From positions 3,348,001 through 3,412,000 of the forward strand of contig JAPNXP010000008.1 of NCBI GenBank assembly GCA_028753945.1: a stretch of DNA of 64,000 nt, given 5' to 3'. This document shows, piece by piece, positions 9,880 through 19,863 of this stretch (the stretch's first letter is position 1; every line of letters begins with the position of its first letter). Below the pieces are notes generated by a model. It had not been told where the DNA came from. It searched no databases and was given only the letters and a program-made list of their open reading frames with translations. Both the position numbers and the translations under genes were made by a program. Source of the DNA: Hexactinellida sp. DTS-2022 (taxonomy: Eukaryota > Porifera > Hexactinellida).

Positions 9880-11138
9880 TCGAATAGTTGCGGAAATCTC
9901 TGGTAGTTTGTCTGAGATTGCTAAAACCCTTTTACCACCTGAAAAAAGTCTGAAAAGAACCTGTCAAACGTTCTAACCCTACTTCCCTCTTGGATCTCGT
10001 AATTGACCAAAATATAAAAACCCTAGGGGAAAGAGTTTTTGATCTACATTCTGGGCCAGGATCAGATAGAATTCTAATGTTTGGTACAAAAGAAAACAAA
10101 AATTACTAACTATATGTTCGATAAGGATTGCAGATGGAACATTCAAGACTGTTCCTTCTTTATTTGCACAGCTTTACACAATCCATGGGGTAGCTGGTGG
10201 AGTTTACTTCCATGTATTTATGTTTTACTCCCGGGCAAGAGTTCATTCTATTATCGAAAGATGTGGAAGATTATAAATGACTTATGTCCTAATTCTAATC
10301 CCCAATATCTGTTGGTAGATTTTGAGAAAGCTGCCATAAATACCTTCCGAGAGGATTGGGCTTTATGTCAAGGGCTGTTTTTTTCATTTATCTCAGGCTG
10401 TCTATAGAAAGATACAGGAAGTTTTGTTGCAAACTCGCTATCTAAATGATCTTGAATTTTCATTACTCCTCAGAATGCTACCTGCTCTAGCTTATTTACC
10501 ACCTCAACATGTTGTACAGTCGAAATCGGATTTTTTTGCCCCCCAAAATGCACGACAAAAGGAGGAAAAAAAACCCAATAAGCAAAAAAACCCGATGGAA
10601 AACACATTAAGATATCATATTTTTGCACGACAAAAGGAGGCAAAAAAACCCAATAAGCAAAAAACCCGTGGCAAAAAACCCCGATTTCGACTGTACACAC
10701 TTTTGAAAGCTTAAATGCTCAAGTTCCTCATGAAGCACTACCGCTATATGATTACTTTGCATTGAAAGTACTTATTTTGGGAGAAGAGATGAACTTGGAT
10801 GCTATGATTCGCCACTATTTCCAATCGAGATGTGGAACAACTTTCACTTAGTTCGATATGGAATACCGAAGACAACGAATTCAGTCGAATCTTGGCATCC
10901 CGCGGTTTCAGTCACCGTTGCATGTCACCATCCAACATTCTGGAAATTTTGTCACGCATTGACTATTGAACAATCTAGCGTCGAACTGAGACAAGCACAA
11001 TACTATAAGGGTATTCGACCAACTAAATCTAAAAAGTCACTGGAAAACGAATCAACATTGGTGACGATTGTAATGAATTACTTCACCAGACCAGTTATGG
11101 TTTTTCTTAAGAGCATTCCTTTTAAAATAACTATTTAG
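9880..11138 (+). pseudogene. MULE transposase relic
   Basis: Broken frames retain a MULE-family DDE region. Near 10030-10085 the translation gives a WARIR / MFGTKEN context. 10081-10380 carries a WNIQDCSFF-type segment equivalent to DGTFKTAP, then LPCIYVLLPGKSS, YYRKMWKIINDLCP and LVDFEKAAINTF, the last including the second acidic residue. Further on, 10690-10830 reads PLYDYFALKV-like text, and 10830-10900 encodes MWNNFHLVRYGIPKTTNSVESWH, equivalent to the EMWN...TNNSVEGWH block. Several frameshifts, stops and a MITE insertion make it non-functional. It is not closely related to the Mutator-like ORF at the window start. Confidence 0.8.
10517..10693. mobile_element. Pogo/mariner-type MITE (CAGTCGAAA...)
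   Basis: Ends CAGTCGAAATCGG and CCGATTTCGACTG bounded by TA dinucleotides at 10515-10516 and 10694-10695. The inner sequence has two copies of GCACGACAAAAGGAGG. It inserted in the MULE transposase relic. A sister copy lies at 18507-18693. Confidence 0.8.
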
Positions 11139-11229
11139 ATAAACATCTTATTCCACCATACGGATAATTAGATCGGAATAGTTCCTATTAACAGTTAATT
11201 TAGATTCTTTTAAATGCAGTCTCTCTACT

Positions 11230-11518
11230 CACGGTACGTGGTATACCGATGGTATAATGAGGTATAACCAATTATACCAAATTAGTGTCTAGTTTCGGTA
11301 TACTACCTTTTGCATAATATTTATGAAATTTACCTAGATTACACCTGGATTATACCAATATCATAACACAATATACTACATATATTTCGAGTATTTAAGG
11401 TAGTATAGATGTAGGTATATTAAATGTGTAATGGAAGTTTAGAACGCTATGCCGAACAATTCCAAATTTGGTATAATTAATTATACCTAATTATACCATC
11501 GGTATACCACGTACCGTG
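11230..11518. mobile_element. MITE with GGTATAC-rich inverted ends
   Basis: Ends CACGGTACGTGGTATACCGA and its exact complement TCGGTATACCACGTACCGTG, followed inward by GGTATAAT/ATTATACC. About 289 bp long with no ORF. A clean target duplication was not found. Confidence 0.8.
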
Positions 11519-11798
11519 TGACTCTACTCAACTCAACTCATTAATCGATTGCCTTATATCTAAAATTATCATTCATAAATAAAGATAGATTGTCGTTTAT
11601 TTGTATGTTTGATCAGATGATTAAATTGAAATAATACGAATAAAGTTGATACGTATTGTAAAATAATAAGAATGGGTCATTATCCATCACTTAATGTGAC
11701 CCATTTTGCAGCTATACAATCTGTACACAAATGTCGCTGTACACAAAAATCTCTGTACACAAATGGCGTACCAAAGTTGTACACTTCATGTACTTCAG

Positions 11799-12385
11799 GT
11801 TCTGCCGACGCTAACCTCATCAGCAGAACCTGGGCGCAGCTGGAGGAACTCTTCGATTCCGGAAAGGTGCGCTCTATCGGTGTGTCCAAATTTAGCATCA
11901 AGAAGCTAGAGTGTCTGCTGAGAACAGCCCGAGTTGTCCCAGCTGTTAACCAGTGCGAAGTGCAGCCGTACTTCCAGCAACGCAAGCTGAGAGCTTACTG
12001 CAGGAGCAATGGGGTCGTGTTCCAGGGGTACAACTCTCTGGGCACACCCTCCCCTGTCAAGTCCAACATATCAGGTCTCACACGAGTGATGGAGACAGAG
12101 GAGGTGAGAGAAGTCGGTGAGAAACACGGCGCTACACCGGCCCAGGTGTGTCTGGCATTCGCCATGACTCTGGGTGACATCGTGATACCAAAGACAACGA
12201 GTGAGGAGCGACTGAGAAAGAACTTATCAGCTGTGAGAATCCAGCTGGACGAGACAGACATGGCGACGCTTAAGGGGATGGACAGGGGAATAAGGTACCA
12301 GGACCTGAGTTGGTTCTTTCCTTCCGAGGCAACCCTCGATGATATCTGGGACACAGTTTATGATTACAATTATCTGTTGGAGTAG
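11799..12385 (+). pseudogene. Aldo-keto reductase, C-terminal two-thirds only
   Basis: From an apparent acceptor (TACTTCAG ending at 11798) a single reading frame encodes about 194 residues ending at TAG 12383-12385. Family blocks are RTWAQLEELFDSGKVRSIGVS (the GKVRxIGVSNF region), VNQCEVQPYFQQ, GVVFQGYNSLGT, GATPAQVCLAF, and the cofactor-binding VIPKTTSEERLRKNL, followed by LDETDMATL and a YQDLSWFFP tail. Aldo-keto reductases are NAD(P)H-dependent carbonyl reductases of ~320 residues. The N-terminal third, with the catalytic Asp-Tyr-Lys, is absent: upstream there is only transposon DNA. The remaining frame is clean, so loss may be recent, or distant 5' exons may lie beyond the MULE element, though I found none back to 8.2 kb. 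Confidence 0.8.
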
Positions 12386-12441
12386 CTAGCCAATTCACTG
12401 TTGTATCATTACAGTCATTAATATTAATGTTTTAAAATATA
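12386..12441. other. 3' flank of the aldo-keto reductase
   Basis: AT-rich; no polyadenylation signal stands out before the MITE. Confidence 0.3.
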
Positions 12442-12624
12442 CAGTCGACTCCGCTTAATAGAGCCACCTCGGGACCAGGTTGTTTTGACCCGATTAAGCG
12501 GAGAAACCGATTACCCGAAAATATTGTAAGCCAAAATGTAATTCCGTCCTATAAATCCTGTGAAATTTTGACCCGATTAAGCGGAGAAACCAATTAACCG
12601 GTGGCTCTATTAAGCGGAGTTGAC
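12442..12624. mobile_element. Tigger-like MITE (CTCCGCTTAATAGAGCC)
   Basis: Begins CAGTCGACTCCGCTTAATAG and ends GCTCTATTAAGCGGAGTTGAC, with TA on each side and internal CGATTAAGCGGAGAAACC repeats. A close relative sits in an MCCC2 intron at 58664-58769. Confidence 0.8.
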
Positions 12625-13143
12625 TATGAATCTTTAAAACGTTGATATTAATTTGATTTAAGTCTTTGAGACTTTAGAATATACTGTCTAATTGCAAACA
12701 TATTATAAAAGACTCCTTAAAGTATCCTAAATTTGAGTCCTGTTATATTGCATATCAAAATATGCGTTCAATTCAAATACGTCTGCTAATGAAATATGAT
12801 ATCCTATACTGAACTTCTCATTATAGTAGGTAACTCTTTTCCCAGCCCGAGATATTCCTAGAAATTACTATAACATTGGAATAAATTCCCTATAAGCACA
12901 GCATCCAACACACAGTTTGTAGGACTGTCCTATTCCTCACTAGATGTGCAAGTTGTTATTAATGTTACTACTGCAATCGACTACATAAGTAATTAGTTTG
13001 CTAATTAGGGTTTTAGGATTTGTTATGTATGCAATAAACTATGCATATTATCAAACAATTAACAAATATACTACTTATCTTATACTAGTTTTCCTAATCA
13101 ATGCGAATTGAGTGGTTTAAAGTAGATGAATCTGTATAACCAT
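12625..13143. other. Non-coding; nothing recognised
   Basis: AT-rich with no supported gene or repeat. Confidence 0.4.
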
Positions 13144-13983
13144 CAGTGTTCCGCAACCCTTCATTTGCCAGCAGCATGCAGCCGGCGAATTACTTTTTGC
13201 GGCCGACAGAATTTTTGAAAGACTATAAATTATTGTTGTTTTATAGAATCTCTTTTGGATTTGAAGTTCAATGTAGGCCTTTGGACTCTATGAAATATTT
13301 TTGTCACTCTTCAGAAACTAGTCCATCAATTTGGGTGGGGAATGGTAATCTCTGTTATAAATACACATTCTAATCGAAAACAAACATTATATTATGCGTA
13401 ATTTGTTAATTAGTAGATCCACCTTTTTGAACAATAAAACATCTATATTATTAAACCTCGACTGTTGTTTGTTTGTATGTAAGTGATGGGGGATAGAAAC
13501 CGCATTTTTAAATGAGATAGAAACTAACTTCCAAATGTTATAATAGCCAGACAAGTAAGCTGATTTCCAAATTCGCAATTGCAAAATTATAATATGAATA
13601 CCGTATTCATTTACGTATTCAGAATACGTATATTTTGTTGTTGTTTACACACATTGGTAAACAAATTAATGAAAATTCAAATCAACCTAGAAGTTAGCTT
13701 TCAACGGATATTATAATTAATTAATGGTGAACAAGTGAAAATAATTGATATGATAGAAAGGGTGAGCATGAGAAGTATGGCCGGATAGCGGACGTTAACC
13801 CTTAAGTGCAGAGCACAGATCTGTCGCTATGCGACCGAGATCGAGGTGTTCGTTTAGTATATACTAATACATAAACCTCCAAAATAACTGATACCTAAGG
13901 GAATTTTTGCCAATTTGTATTGTGGCCGGCACAGCTGACTATAGAAAATTGGCCTCGAGATTCAAAAAGGTTGCGGAACACTG
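13144..13983. mobile_element. hAT-type non-autonomous element containing a nested repeat
   Basis: Ends CAGTGTTCCGCAACCCTT and AAAGGTTGCGGAACACTG are near-complementary 18-mers typical of hAT elements. Between them lies a minus-oriented minisatellite-core repeat (13450-13865), so the latter either inserted later or was captured. The target duplication is not clear. Confidence 0.7.
13450..13865 (-). repeat. Minisatellite-core repeat (pearl/HINE-like), about 2 cores
   Basis: Reads CTCGACTGTTG, GTAAGTGATGGGGGA, AACCGCATTTTTAAATGAGA, two core segments, GAAAGGGTGAGCATGAGAAG and a diverged end block GCGACCGAGATCGAGG. Same part order as the other family members. Confidence 0.7.
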
Positions 13984-14328
13984 GTATAAATTGAAAATAT
14001 AGATCATTTGCAATGACAATTGTTTCAAATATTTCGTAAAATTTACACCGTGGAATGGAGAAATTTATATTAAAGTTTCTTTTTCCTCTTCTCTAATAGC
14101 ATAACATTAAGTTGTGATTTCCGCGTGGGTTCAGGATTGGGAGATGGTATTCGAATGCTTGCTTAGGACACTGGTTTAGTATCTCCTATTCAACCGTATA
14201 ACGAGGGACATCATGAGTATATGGTTTTGTTATGCTGAATAATTGTTAAATGACTTGGTTCTTATTGACCAATCCAAACAATGAGAACCAAAGTATAATT
14301 AGTCCTACAATGTATAATTAAGTTCAAG

Positions 14329-14804
14329 ATGCGAGTAAGTAATGTATTATTGATAATTGAAAAAAGCATTTCTGGAACATCCATTATCATTGGGATGAGT
14401 TCAGGAATGGAAACTCTCTGTTCACAATCATATGGAGCGAAAAAAATACCGATTTCTGTGTGTGTGTATTCAGCGAGTAGTGACACTCTCCTTACTAGGC
14501 TGCCTTCAAATCTGGGCTCTGTGGTTGAATGCAGAATCTATTTTCATACGAATTCATCAAGATGTGAAAGTAGCGAGAACCACAGGCAAATATCTGAGAA
14601 TTATATCAGTTGGGAAGTCAGCAGTTATTATATTCATTCCGTCAGCAAGATTCATGCAAACACAAAATAGAGACGTATACCCTATTATATTCCCTACAAT
14701 TGGCGAACATTACCTATTTAGGATTCGGTGTTGAGGGATCTGCAATATCTTTGTCTATTTCCTATTGGTCTCTTGCAATTGTATATCCGCTGTACATCCG
14801 TTAA
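14329..14804 (+). pseudogene. MATE-family (SLC47-like) transporter fragment
   Basis: Three overlapping frames together give MATE text: GTSIIIGMSSGMETLCSQSY then GAKK (the conserved LxTLxxQAYGA motif after the first helices), a second stretch with ALWLNAESIFIRIHQD and VARTTGKYLRI, and a third with FGVEGSAISLSISYWSLAIVY. At least two frameshifts separate the pieces, so it is a decayed gene covering roughly the first third of the transporter. MATE proteins export organic cations in exchange for protons. A longer relative is at 26658-28202. Confidence 0.8.
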
Positions 14805-14812
14805 TACCTTTT

Positions 14813-16030
14813 CAAATGTCAGGCCGGTTGTATTTAAATATTGTGAAATGCAACGAAAAATTAACGAAAATTATATACTCCTCTCGTAACTTTTTGCCAT
14901 TTGTAATAAAAAGTATGGTATGTCACATTCGTAATCCTTCTCCCCCTTTGGAAGCGTTATGTAACGTTCAATGGCCTCATATATAGGTTGATTATATTAT
15001 TCGAAATCATTTAGGAATTATTTTAACTGGCCGCTAGCCTATGTACAAATGACCGTTATCAGGGGCGGCACGTCCTTGCGAAAAGTGGTATGGCGGAGAA
15101 TTTTACAGTATTCGAATGCGGTCCGGCGACACCGCACCAGGTATTTGAGTGAGGTCCGGCGATCGTTAAATCATTAATTGGATAAATTATAAATAAATTG
15201 TTTAATTTCGAACAGATAGAGCTGGTACAGCAAAGCTGGCCATCCTGAAAAGTGGTACGGCGCTCGGCGCACCAGCCGTACCAGTGTAACAGCCTAGATT
15301 AACCTCCCCACCCAGTTCAACCCCGGGTATAATCTGGGCTAGCCTAGATTAACCTCCAGATATAAACTGGGCTAGCCTATATTAAGCCCCGGGGTTAATT
15401 TAGGTTAGCCCAGATTACCCTTTAGCCCAGATTATACCCCAGAGTTAATGGTCAGCAAATTATGATGTTATTTGTTTGTAGAATACAAGCAATGCGTGTG
15501 GCGGCGGCACTTACGATGTCTATATTTGCTGTTTCAACTATTAAATATAGAAGAGCATAATTACCTGTTTGATCTACCGGGGGTTAAAATAGGCTAGCTT
15601 ATTTTAACCCCCGGTGTTAAATTAGGGGTTAAAATAGGCTCTGAGGGGATAATCTTGGCTAGCTTTAGTTTAACCCCTGGGGTATAAACTAGGCTAGCCC
15701 AGTTTAACACCGGGAGTTAATCTGGGCTAGCCTAGATTATCCCCGGAATTAAACTGGGTTGGGGTTAATCTGGGCTGTTACACCTGGTATACCGCCCCTG
15801 ACCTTATATAGCATGTACAGATAGGAAATTCCAACTTTTTTCAGCTGTGTTATATTTAGGTTTTATAATGACAAATAAAATTATTTAGAAAATACGAACC
15901 CAGTAAGCGCCGGAATATTGCTAATTTTAACAGACAATTTTATAGATAATCTTGACAGTTATTGTATTTATTGATAATTATCGGATATCAAATAGGCACA
16001 ATGCAATGAGTGAATCTTCTGGTTGCACAG
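14813..16030. repeat. Dispersed ~1 kb repeat, copy A, split by a hAT element
   Basis: Blocks 14835-15059 (TGCAACGAAAAATTAACG, TGTCACATTCGTAATCCTTC, CCGCTAGCCTATGTACAAAT) and 15801-16030 (TAGAAAATACGAACCCAGTA, GCGCCGGAATATTG, AGACAATTTTATAGATAA) recur in the same order at 16380-16960. The hAT element at 15060-15800 sits between them. Confidence 0.7.
15060..15800. mobile_element. hAT-type non-autonomous element with TTAACCCC/GGGGTTAA palindromes
   Basis: Ends CAGGGGCGGCACG and the related TACCGCCCCTG, with similar flanks ACCGTTAT (15052-15059) and ACCTTATA after the right end. The 5' part repeats GGTGCGGC-type text (GTGAGGTCCGGCG). The middle and 3' part (15290-15780) contain many alternating copies of GGTTAATCTGGGCTAGCC and complements, able to fold into multiple hairpins. 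Confidence 0.7.
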
Positions 16031-16257
16031 GCCGCACCCAACCCAATGTTTGATTCAATAGAAATTCAATATTTCAAATTAGATTAAATCTTAATTTATT
16101 ATAATTTAATTAATGTTTGAATTGTAAATATTTCAAATCTTTAATTAATTAAGTGAGATTAACTATTACAAATAAAAATAGGAATAAGTGAAGTAATTTA
16201 CTTTAAATAATAGAATTGACATCATCCACTGTAAATTGTTCCAAGTGTTTTAATTTT

Positions 16258-17310
16258 GTACAAGCTGCTCGTCCGCGCTACGCGCGTTCTTACAACTTGC
16301 ACTCGGACTGCGGCCCTCGCTTGTATTTAAAGCAAATACCAAATATTCTGCCAGAACTGGCAGAATATTTGGGGGTTTTTTTGTGTTTAAATACTGTGGA
16401 ATGTAACGAAAAATTACGAAAATTATATATCCTCTGTCCTTACATCACGTTTTGGCCATTTTGTAATAAAAAGCCCGGTCTGTCACATTCGTAATCCTTC
16501 TCCCCTTGGAAGCTTTGCTTAACGTTCGAAAGCTTCATACACAGGTTGGTTATATTATGGGAAATCATGTAGGAATTATTTTCTCAGCCCGCTAGCCTAT
16601 GTACAAATGACCGTTTTAGCAGACTCTACTGTACCGCATATTTCTAGCAGAGCATGGAATCCCAACCTCTTTCAGGTATGGCCCCTAAGTAGTATATTTA
16701 TATCCGAGGATTCCAGCTTTAGGTTGTTATAAGGACAAAGCATATTATTTAGAAAATACTAACCCAGTTAGGCGCCGGAATATTGATGCTAACTTAAACA
16801 GACAATTTTATAGATAAGCTTGGCCTTGTGTATAATACCGACTCCAAATATTGTAAATTAACGAACATTGAGGAACTGTACAACTATTTGGAGCCAGGTT
16901 GGAAGTTATTGTATTGATTGATATTAATTGGATATCAAATAGACACATTGTTATGTTAGAAATGTATGGGTAGACAGACAGAACGTAAATAACTGATTGG
17001 ATGAATTAACTACCTCTTGACCAATTAAACCACAGTCTCAGATAGGAATTCTATAATGCACACTTAACAATTGATAGAGACACTAAAATCCTTTTATATT
17101 GGAAAACCCTCGAATTTAATAGGATAAAGATTTGTCACCTTTGTAGGGAGGGAAGATGTGAATATTTTTCTTAGATATTAGAACTTATTTCTAGATACAG
17201 TATTTCCCACCTTCCTGCCAAATTTCAAGTCTGTAGCTCTTACCAGTTCCTCAATCAATTCTGGACAAACAGACAAACAAACAAAAAACAAATCATTGTA
17301 ATTTAAAATA
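16258..17310 (+). repeat. Dispersed ~1 kb repeat, copy B
   Basis: Begins ACAAGCTGCTCGTCCGCGCT and ends near CAATCATTGTAATTTAAAAT-type text. Matches copy C (28480-29283) along most of its length: GATACAGTATTTCCCACC, AGCTCTTACCAGTTCCTCAA, TCAATTCTGG plus an AAAC-rich run. In both copies it is followed directly by a plus-oriented minisatellite-core repeat. No coding capacity was seen. Confidence 0.7.
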
Positions 17311-17344
17311 CATAAGATACGTACTTAATCCATTCGAAAGTATA

Positions 17345-17660
17345 TGAATACGAGCCCTTCGGTCTCGGCCGCTTTGCGAAGGATCGGTGCTACGCACCTC
17401 AAGCAAGTTACATACATTCCTTTATAATTTTCCATAGTTTTTCAATTTGTTTTTCATATTCTAAATTTATAAATGCCAAATTCGATATCAACATACGTAC
17501 TTGTTTACCTATTATAACATTTGAAAGTTAGTTTCTACCCCAATATTAACTGCGGTTTCTATTCCCCCATCACTTTAATACAATCCGGACAAACAAACAA
17601 ACAAACAAACAAACACACAAACACACAAACAAGTTGAAACAACAATCGAGTTTTACTAAT
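17345..17660 (+). repeat. Minisatellite-core repeat (pearl/HINE-like), 1 core
   Basis: Starts TACGAGCCCTTCGGTCTCGG, GGTGCTACGCACCTCAAG, one core (ATTCTAAATTTATAAATGCC ... ACTTGTTTACCTATTATAAC), GCGGTTTCTATTCCCCCATC, an (AAAC)n/(ACAA)n microsatellite, and ends ACAACAATCGAGTTTTA. This single-core copy defines the minimal unit of the family. Confidence 0.8.
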
Positions 17661-17840
17661 GTAAATTAAATACAATTCAGCAATACCACGCTATTGTCCC
17701 GTTATTCACTTATTTTCAATTGTATGAATTGTTTACAAGGTGCTCGCTCTACTCTTTATCTCATTAAGAGTCAATGGCGGAAAAAGCAAAAGGTTTCTCT
17801 TACCAAAGGGTTTCTCGGGTAAAAAGCCCTAGGCCCACTT

Positions 17841-18170
17841 CCATACCTGCCAACCTATTTGAGTCGTATCCCTGTACGGAGCTCCAATTTTCCCCTGTAC
17901 ATTGGCAAAAATCCCTGTACACGCGAAAATTTTTATCTTGCTCATGTTGGGAAATTACCCTAAATGAGCGAGACAAACACTATACGCTTGATTAGGAATT
18001 GTTACTTTAACAAAATGCTACATTTTGAGAGTAAAGACATTTTTAAGGTGTATTGACTTACAATCATTAATTTTGTCCCGAAATAAAATCCCTGTACAAA
18101 TCTAATAATTCCCTGTACAGAACAGCTAAATGGTTAAAATCCCTGTACAGTTGGCAGGTATGCACTTCAT
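17841..18170. mobile_element. MITE with CATACCTGCCAAC ends
   Basis: Ends CATACCTGCCAACCTATTTG and the complement GTTGGCAGGTATG at about 18158-18170. The motif CCCTGTACA recurs six or more times inside. The left end matches the dispersed element copies at 4795-4985 and 52189-52440. Confidence 0.75.
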
Positions 18171-18506
18171 TCTTAGGCCCAGTTTAGTTCTACTGATCTT
18201 GAAATGAGATTGATTAGGAGTATAATTTTTATCGTAGTTCCTGTTATTTACAAAAAAATTTCAGCATTTTTTTAAATCGGTGGAGGCCTATTGTGAAATT
18301 TTATTCGGGCTGTGGTTCCATACATACATCATAGTATGGTGCATTGGTTCTGGCCTAGCTCTTCTGATCTGAATTAATTATTTAAATATAATCTATTAGT
18401 ACTTCAGACTCAACTGGTTCGTGAAATTGAAATAATCTTCAAAGACATCATTGAACCGTTTGCTTCAGCTAAAATCCGTAGCTACATAAGATACATATTG
18501 ATATTA

Positions 18507-18693
18507 CAGTCGAAACTGGGTTTTTTTGCCCCCCTAAATGCATGGAAAAAGAGGCAAAAAAACACGATACGCAAAAAAACCCGTATTTAACAATATACAG
18601 TTCTATGAGGTTATGAAGAAACAAGGAGAAGCAAAGAGGCAAAATAACCCGGAGAGGCAAAAAAACCCTTGGCAAAAAACCCAATTTCGACTG
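18507..18693. mobile_element. Pogo/mariner-type MITE (CAGTCGAAA...), second copy
   Basis: Ends CAGTCGAAACTGGG and CCAATTTCGACTG with TA on both sides (18505-18506, 18694-18695). Internal GAGGCAAAA(A/T)AAC repeats. Same family as 10517-10693. Confidence 0.8.
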
Positions 18694-19420
18694 TAGTATG
18701 TTAATGACTTTTTCAGAATATGTTAGATATTTCACATGTTATTTATATTTATTATTAGTAATTAATAGAAATTAGCGATGAAAACTTGTTAGTTACTTTG
18801 TTTCTATGCAATATCTACAAGTATGGAGTTTAAAAAAATCGAGGAAATAAAATGAGGCCCAAATATGACTAAGCCCTAGGTCCACAACACCCTAAATCCG
18901 GCACTGGTTCTAGTACAAGATATGATAACACCCGTAGCGCGGGACGAACAGCTTGTAATACAAATCGACATTGATACAATCGATATAAATGATCAACAAT
19001 ACAAAATAAATGGAATTTCTGATTTATCAATTCTTGAAGTATTGGCTATCTCTATTATCCGACCAACAAATACATTGGCTATTAAGATTAGACTAACTAT
19101 CAGTTTGTTTAACAAATATTAGCACTTATTTATGTTAGCTTTAATGTATCTGTGATCAAACATACCACTAACGACAATTTATGATGCACAAATCAACTAT
19201 ACGTATAAGCAGATGGAATGAATTAATTAGGAAAACATTAAATATTTCTTAACATGGTAAATAAAAATATGTTACTAGTTAATGGTGTATTTGTCAAAGA
19301 ATATTAAACAACTGAATCACATAAAAAAAGTGTTTATAGGCACAAAAATGTGAATAACTCAAAGGGAACATAAGAAACCAAATGAAATTTCCACACAATT
19401 ACTTATTATTAAATCATATA
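18694..19420. other. Non-coding; nothing recognised
   Basis: AT-rich, with a short open frame at 18922-19122 that resembles nothing I know. Confidence 0.35.
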
Positions 19421-19428
19421 TTAAATTT

Positions 19429-19520
19429 TCTTATTCGACAGTCGAACAATTCTTATTCGACAGTCGAACAACTCTTATTCGACAGTCGAACAACTCTTAT
19501 TCGACAGTCGAACAACTCTT
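19429..19520. repeat. Subterminal 23-bp tandem repeats of the KDZ element
   Basis: Four copies of TCTTATTCGACAGTCGAACA(A/C) in tandem, each containing the palindromic core TTCGACAGTCGAA. The right end (25758-25797) has two inverted copies. Repeated palindromic subterminal units are likely binding sites for the element's own DNA-binding protein (inference). Confidence 0.85.
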
Positions 19521-19521
19521 T

Positions 19522-19685
19522 CAGAGATGGATGATGGATCTCTGGGATCATAGGCTGGGTAGAATTAGGGCCCCCTTTCCCCCTTCAACCAATATAAAAT
19601 TACGACGAGCAGATTTTATGAGGCCGCCAGAACCCACGGGCACCTAGGCTGCAGCCTACTTAGCCTATTGGGTGATCCGGCCCTG
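19522..19685. mobile_element. hAT-type MITE with perfect 8-bp TSD
   Basis: Flanked by AACTCTTT at 19514-19521 and 19686-19693. Ends CAGAGATGGAT and ATCCGGCCCTG. It split the subterminal region of the KDZ element and is therefore younger. Confidence 0.8.
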
Positions 19686-19863
19686 AACTCTTTGTCAACA
19701 GTAAATTAACTCATTTTACATTGTCGAATTACTTAATTATTTAACTAATATTCGAACGCGTCCAATTAGACTATTCAGTTTATTAATTTAACTAAATCTT
19801 ATAATATAATGTACAAATTCACTTATGTTCTAGTTAGACAATTATCAAATATTTTTTTACCTA

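Larger units (their letters stand above)
9720..11766. mobile_element. Decayed MULE-type DNA transposon with inverted ends
   Basis: The segment 9787-9866 matches 11684-11765 in reverse complement (TTGTGTACAGAGATTTTTGT, GATTGTATAGCTG, CACATTAAGTGATGG). The left end additionally carries three more copies of GACACTTGTGTACAG from 9721. Between the ends lies a broken transposase. Two younger MITEs (10517-10693 and 11230-11518) are nested inside. The right end stops about 30 bp before an aldo-keto reductase exon. Confidence 0.75.

Noticed and set aside
11680..12354. Minus-strand frames over the aldo-keto reductase
   Set aside because: Antisense shadows; no similarity to known proteins.
17774..17995. 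73-codon open frame
   Set aside because: Lies across the end of a MITE with CCCTGTACA repeats; composition not protein-like.
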